The position numbers were made by a program, and so were the translations under genes. From assembly GCA_964422205.1 (NCBI GenBank), contig CAYRAI010000042.1:1-18415 (forward strand): a stretch of 18,415 bases of DNA, written 5' to 3'. The DNA comes from CAZNYN01 sp964422205. GTDB taxonomy: Bacteria > Synergistota > Synergistia > Synergistales > Synergistaceae. Of this stretch, positions 14,833-18,415 are shown one piece after another (the first letter of the stretch is position 1; each line of letters starts with the position of its first letter). The notes under the pieces are model-generated. The model saw nothing but the letters and a program-made list of their open reading frames with translations, was not told the origin of the DNA and did no database searches.

Positions 14833-15060
14833 TATAAAATTATGTGTTGAAATTATCTTCGCAACCGGCGCATGAAGCCCAGCTTATATTCAGTTTTTAT
14901 TATGGATTGGTATATTATGAATTAAAATATATCTACATGGCAAATATCAATGATATCTTGAAACTTTAGCTTAGCTTCATTCCCAGCCTATTTACATTTC
15001 CCGTTTATGAAATATTAAACATATGAGGCGGCATGCGTTAACACTATTTAAATTCTCTCC
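14833..15060. other. AT-rich gene-free interval upstream of the type IIG-like gene
   Basis: I see no convincing reading frame or RNA here beyond about 16 decayed codons next to the remnant. The only structure I can point to is a 13-nt perfect palindrome, ATATCA-A-TGATAT at 14944-14956, and a short tandem AGCTT-AGCTT just after it. Either could be an operator, or chance in AT-rich DNA. Confidence 0.4.
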
Positions 15061-15089
15061 TTGGATAAAAGTACAAGTTGCTATATACT
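15061..15089 (+). promoter_or_regulatory. Putative promoter of the type IIG-like gene
   Basis: TTGGAT (15061-15066) and TATACT (15084-15089) are separated by 17 nt. The -10 is good and the -35 moderate. The predicted start near 15096 gives a leader of about 27 nt with GGAGG 7 nt before the ATG at 15123. Confidence 0.5.
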
Positions 15090-15122
15090 TTATCTGAAGC
15101 GGATAGTTACGGAGGCGTTATA

Positions 15123-17312
15123 ATGAAAAATTTTTCTGAGCGCTGCATTATACATAAGGAACACTTCCCCGGCACATTCAGCATTGGCGAATACATCAAA
15201 AATTTTTCCCTGCTCTGTTCAGAGCCGGATATGTCTCATACTTGGATACGCTCAGGCATACATATACCGGCTAAATACAAAAATATAATATCCTCATACA
15301 GACTGCAGGCTACGTGTCGTTCGGCCGGCGGCTCTGTGACAGAAGTTTTGGCTGTCAAAGGACAGGTCGGAGTAAAGCTGGAAAGTATGGAGAAGGAGTG
15401 TGTCTCTTTTATCTGTGACTATCTCCTGCACAGCAGCGCAGACGCTGCTGCGGCTGTCTTTACTTCTTTGGGTGAGGATGGGTATATGCTGCTGATGATC
15501 CGCTCTCCGCGATTCGCTTCCTTCTCTGTGCCGGAAGATATACTTTCTTTTATGTGTACCGAGTCGATTAAAAATTATCTGCGTCTCTCATGTTCGCTTA
15601 CAAAATCAGCACTCGACGGGTATTTTTCTCCGACTTATCTCCTATATGATGACAGCGTTATAAAAAATAAGGCAAGGGCGATAGACAAGGCTCTGAGTGA
15701 CTTAAAATTCTGCGATATAGCAGCTTCTTCCGGATCTGCGGCAAAAGCTATGTGCTCAAAAGTCGCATCTGTCAGAATGTCGCTTAATAAATATCTTGAG
15801 CATAACGAGGATAGGAGCGAAAGTTCGTTCACTAAAAATTTTATTGAAAATTCTCTTTACGCGTCGGACTCATCTGTCGGAGCACTTGATACTCTGAGGA
15901 TGGAACTTTACCTTACCTCTGACAAATACTGTGTCAAAGACGGACATTTCATGCACGGAAGCATTCTCACGGAAAATCTGTTTAAAGGGATGATATTTGA
16001 CATCATAGTCTCCGCTCCTCCGCACATGAGACAGGAACTCTTCTCGCAGCAGAAACCGCTTCTTAAGGAGTATAAATCTGCTGAGACTTCATCCGACCTT
16101 TACTGCTACTATATTGAAAGGGCCATGTCGCTTTTAAGTGACAAAGGTACAATGTCTCTTATCACATCAAATAGGTGGATGCGTTCATCATATGGAGCTC
16201 CGATAAGAGAGCTGCTCTCTTCTGCCGACTTGCTTAGCATTGTAGATTACGCCAGCGCGGCTCCTATAAGTGAGTTTAATACCTCTATTTCGGTAATAAC
16301 AGCAGGAAAATCGGCGGGAGGACCGCACAAGTTCAGCTTCGTCACTGCTGATGAGAAGGATATAAATGATCTCTCTTTGTATGCGGCAGAGCGCTCAAAA
16401 CCTATAGACATCACAGATTTAAATTCGGAGAAGTGGCTTTTTAACAGCGATCTTACGTCCGATTTAATATGCAAGATAGAAGCTCTTTCCGTTCCTCTCT
16501 CTCAGTATGTATCCGGAAGGATCTACAGAGGCATACTTACAGGGCTTAACAAGGCCTTTATTGTCGATGAGGCTCATGCAAAAACGTTCATCGAGAAGAA
16601 CAGCAATAACAGGCGGATATTGCGCCCATTCCTGTCGGGACGTGATGTAAAGCGTTTTGCAAAACCTGAAATTAAACAGTATTTAATATTTATACCAAAG
16701 GGCTACACAGACAAAATGCGCGGTGTGACACCGCCTCTGGAATGGCTTGCCATGACTCACAGGGAGATAGCGCTGCACCTTTCGCAATACGAGGATATTG
16801 CATCTAAGCGCAGTGATAAGGGAACATATTGGTGGGAGCTTCGTTCATGTAAATACTATGATGAATTTGAGAATACGAAGATAATCTGCCCTTCAATAGT
16901 GAAGCATCTCTCTGCAACAATGGACACGGATGCTCTTTACTCAAACGATAAGACGCTTATCATAGGCAGTGATGATATTTTCCTTTTGGGTGTGCTTAAT
17001 TCCTCTCTTGCCGATTTCTATTTCAGAAAATCGGCAAATGAGCTGCTTAACGACCACTTTGAGCTTAAACCTGGAATTTTGGGGAAGATTCCTATACGTT
17101 CAGTAAGCCCTACTAATTCCCGTCAAGTCAGACTCAGAGACGAGATTGCCTCAGCGGCAAAAGAACTTTGCGCAATATATAAAAATTGTCCTTCAAAAAA
17201 ATCTGCCATTTTTACTCCGGAAAGGGTAAAAGCTGAGCGGGAATTGAATAGCTTGGTCTTTCAGCTCTATAAACTGACTCCGTCGGAGATATCGCTCGTC
17301 GAAAATTACTAA
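15123..17312 (+). CDS. Type IIG (Eco57I/TaqI-like) DNA methyltransferase homologue with degenerate catalytic motifs
   Basis: Homologues are single-chain restriction-modification proteins with an optional nuclease domain, an N6-adenine methyltransferase and a TaqI-type target-recognition domain. The last is clear here: SGRIYRGILTGLNKAFIVDE (464-483), RPFLSGRDVKRF (501-512), YLIFIPKGY, then DKGTYWWELRSCKYYDEFENTKIICP (565-590) and LLGVLNSSLADFYF. The methyltransferase fold is recognisable from SLLSDKGTMSLITSNRWMRSSYG (336-358). However, motif IV is A298-P-P-H301 instead of NPPY, and motif I is D198-IAASS-G204 instead of DPACGSG. Residues 1-170 are divergent and show no intact PD-(D/E)XK triad. 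At 729 residues it is short for a nuclease-bearing type IIG enzyme. The ATG at 15123 is chosen for its GGAGG 7 nt upstream; a TTG at 15078 lies inside the predicted promoter. The frame is uninterrupted. I infer a non-methylating DNA-binding protein; enzymatic activity is unlikely but not excluded. Confidence 0.85.
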   Translation: MKNFSERCIIHKEHFPGTFSIGEYIKNFSLLCSEPDMSHTWIRSGIHIPAKYKNIISSYRLQATCRSAGGSVTEVLAVKGQVGVKLESMEKECVSFICDYLLHSSADAAAAVFTSLGEDGYMLLMIRSPRFASFSVPEDILSFMCTESIKNYLRLSCSLTKSALDGYFSPTYLLYDDSVIKNKARAIDKALSDLKFCDIAASSGSAAKAMCSKVASVRMSLNKYLEHNEDRSESSFTKNFIENSLYASDSSVGALDTLRMELYLTSDKYCVKDGHFMHGSILTENLFKGMIFDIIVSAPPHMRQELFSQQKPLLKEYKSAETSSDLYCYYIERAMSLLSDKGTMSLITSNRWMRSSYGAPIRELLSSADLLSIVDYASAAPISEFNTSISVITAGKSAGGPHKFSFVTADEKDINDLSLYAAERSKPIDITDLNSEKWLFNSDLTSDLICKIEALSVPLSQYVSGRIYRGILTGLNKAFIVDEAHAKTFIEKNSNNRRILRPFLSGRDVKRFAKPEIKQYLIFIPKGYTDKMRGVTPPLEWLAMTHREIALHLSQYEDIASKRSDKGTYWWELRSCKYYDEFENTKIICPSIVKHLSATMDTDALYSNDKTLIIGSDDIFLLGVLNSSLADFYFRKSANELLNDHFELKPGILGKIPIRSVSPTNSRQVRLRDEIASAAKELCAIYKNCPSKKSAIFTPERVKAERELNSLVFQLYKLTPSEISLVENY

Positions 17313-17323
17313 AAGGATAATTC

Positions 17324-17352
17324 TTGTTTTAATGTTCTTTATCGTGTAAAAT
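17324..17352 (+). promoter_or_regulatory. Putative promoter of the EamA permease gene
   Basis: TTGTTT (17324-17329) and TAAAAT (17347-17352) are separated by 17 nt in the 78-bp gap after the type IIG-like gene. The -35 is weak and the -10 good. No terminator hairpin is seen in this gap, so read-through from the upstream gene is also possible. Confidence 0.4.
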
Positions 17353-17390
17353 TTTGTTTCGTTTGAAATAACATTTTAGGGGTAGTAATT

Positions 17391-18317
17391 ATGGGAAAGC
17401 TGATCGTTTCCAGGCTGTTTATTCTTATATCCGCACTTATATGGGGTTCTTCGTTTGTCGCTCAGGTGGTGGGAATGGAGCACTTGGGGCCTCTATCCTT
17501 CATATCTGTAAGATACATTATAGGAACTGCCGCAGTCTTTATTATGGCATTTATAATAGATTTAAGGCGTCCATCCGAAAGTATATCAAAAGAGGAGGAC
17601 TCCGCGATAAAGAAGACGGAATGGAGGGAGTCCATTCAGGGCGGCATTGTCTGCGGAATATTTTTATTTGGCGGCTCCTGTCTTCAGCAGGCAGGGCTTC
17701 AGTACACTCAGGCAGGCAAAGCGGCATTTCTTACAGCAATGTATATAATAATCGTACCTATAATAGAAATGGCTTCGGGAAAGAGATTCGGAGCTAAAAC
17801 ATGGATCACCGCAATATCTGCAGTGGCAGGAATATATATTCTGTCGATAACAGAAACCTTCACTATAAACAGAGGAGATATAATGGTGCTTGCAGGGACT
17901 CTCTTCTGGGCCATGCACATAATAAGCTGCGATAAATTTTCCAAAGGCAGAAATCCGATAAAGCTTTCAGCTATACAGTTCGCGGCTTCCGCCGCAATAG
18001 CCACAGCCGCCGCTCTTGCTTTTGAGACTGTCACATTTTCGGCAATACGCTCATCAATTATTCCTACTGCCTATGCCGGCATAATGTGTACAGGTGTAGC
18101 ATACACGTTCCAAATGATAGGGCAGAAAAATCTAAGCCCGGTAGAAACTTCACTGCTCCTTACGACAGAGACACTCTTTGCTTTGGCGGCAGCTATCCTG
18201 TTTCTGGGCGAAAGTATGACACTGCGTGAGTCGACAGGATGTACCGTGCTTTTTGTCTCGGTAGTGGCGGCACAAATCCCCGACGCTTCCCTTAAGCTCT
18301 TAAAATTCAAGAAATAA
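17391..18317 (+). CDS. EamA-family (drug/metabolite transporter superfamily) permease
   Basis: This is an inner-membrane permease with the duplicated EamA fold. The 308-residue protein shows about ten hydrophobic helices in two halves (roughly 9-150 and 165-297), joined by a short polar stretch. Family marks are SALIWGSSFVAQ at the start of the first half, RYIIGTAAVF and YTQAGKAAFLTAMYIIIVPI. The second half has TLFWAMHIISCDKFSK and ends in NLSPVETSLLLTTETLFALAAAILFLGE, where the conserved final helices carry the E near the PVE site. The loop at 57-78 (DLRRPSESISKEEDSAIKKTEW) is unusually polar. Substrates of this superfamily (amino acids, metabolites, nucleotide sugars) cannot be read from sequence. 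The ATG at 17391 has AGGGG 8 nt upstream. No functional link to the upstream gene is evident. Confidence 0.92.
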   Translation: MGKLIVSRLFILISALIWGSSFVAQVVGMEHLGPLSFISVRYIIGTAAVFIMAFIIDLRRPSESISKEEDSAIKKTEWRESIQGGIVCGIFLFGGSCLQQAGLQYTQAGKAAFLTAMYIIIVPIIEMASGKRFGAKTWITAISAVAGIYILSITETFTINRGDIMVLAGTLFWAMHIISCDKFSKGRNPIKLSAIQFAASAAIATAAALAFETVTFSAIRSSIIPTAYAGIMCTGVAYTFQMIGQKNLSPVETSLLLTTETLFALAAAILFLGESMTLRESTGCTVLFVSVVAAQIPDASLKLLKFKK

Positions 18318-18347
18318 AAACAATCACTACTTTTTTTCCTAAACTCA

Positions 18348-18356
18348 TGTTATAAT
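18348..18356 (+). promoter_or_regulatory. Extended -10 promoter of tRNA-Pro
   Basis: TGTTATAAT forms a perfect extended -10 element. The -35 position (TACTTT) is weak, as is often the case with extended -10 promoters. Transcription would start within about 5 nt of the tRNA 5' end, so the leader is almost absent. Confidence 0.6.
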
Positions 18357-18366
18357 CTCTCAGTCA

Positions 18367-18415
18367 CGGGATGTAGCGCAGCCTGGTTAGCGCACCTGCT
18401 TTGGGAGCAGGGGGT
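18367..18415 (+). tRNA. tRNA-Pro(UGG), 5' part, cut by the window end
   Basis: The first 49 nt of a tRNA are present: 5' acceptor strand CGGGATG, D-arm GCGC/GCGC with the invariant GG in the loop, and anticodon stem CCTGC/GCAGG with loop TTTGGGA. The anticodon is TGG at 18402-18404. Position 1 is C, as is typical for bacterial tRNA-Pro. The T-arm and 3' acceptor strand lie beyond the window. Confidence 0.9.

Noticed and set aside
15123..17312. A full defence island (BREX, DISARM or CBASS type) around the methyltransferase homologue
   Set aside because: Only this gene is present. The neighbours are an ordinary EamA permease, tRNA genes and a ferredoxin; no nuclease, ATPase, phosphatase or helicase gene accompanies it.
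1..18415. CRISPR arrays, insertion sequences or long repeats
   Set aside because: I found no regularly spaced repeats, no transposase motif and no terminal inverted repeats beyond the terminator hairpins listed.

Overview
The window looks like a chromosomal segment of an anaerobic bacterium. It carries GatCAB, an NAD+-dependent ligase, a type III pantothenate kinase, a small clostridial-type ferredoxin, frequent TTG/GTG starts, and G+C that by eye is a little under 50%. The gene content and order remind me of Synergistota, but this is an impression and cannot be proved from the sequence alone.

Layout. (1) Positions 1-1172: metA on the plus strand, with its own promoter and a bidirectional terminator. 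(2) Positions 13672 down to 1206: one very tight minus-strand series of ten genes, transcribed miaB > comEA > comEC > coaX > dus > lysS > ligA > gatC > gatA > gatB. It starts at a good sigma70-type promoter. Most junctions are -14 to +26 bp; only comEC/coaX and dus/lysS have about 100 bp between them. The set combines tRNA modification (MiaB, Dus), tRNA charging (LysS, GatCAB), DNA uptake (ComEA, a short ComEC), DNA joining (LigA) and CoA synthesis (CoaX). (3) Positions 13682-14280: a small secreted protein of unknown function, divergent from the operon, with strong terminators behind it. (4) Positions 14609 down to 14259: a short transcription unit of a one-cluster ferredoxin and, 7 nt after its stop, a CAU-anticodon tRNA with its own terminator. 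(5) Positions 14567-15122: a gene-poor, AT-rich interval holding what looks like the decayed C-terminal end of a membrane-protein gene. (6) Positions 15123-17312: a 729-residue protein homologous to type IIG (Eco57I/TaqI-like) adenine methyltransferases. Its target-recognition part is well conserved but its catalytic motifs are replaced. (7) Positions 17391-18317: an EamA/DMT-family permease. (8) Positions 18367-18415: the first 49 nt of a tRNA-Pro(UGG), cut by the window edge.

The most unusual item is the type IIG-like protein. The methyltransferase motif IV (normally NPPY) reads APPH and the SAM motif (normally DPACGSG) reads DIAASSG. A possible N-terminal PD-(D/E)XK core also seems to lack its acidic residues. 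The reading frame is nevertheless intact and has a good promoter and ribosome-binding site. I read it as a catalytically dead restriction-modification protein kept for DNA binding; this is an inference. No partner nuclease, methylase or other defence gene lies next to it in this window.
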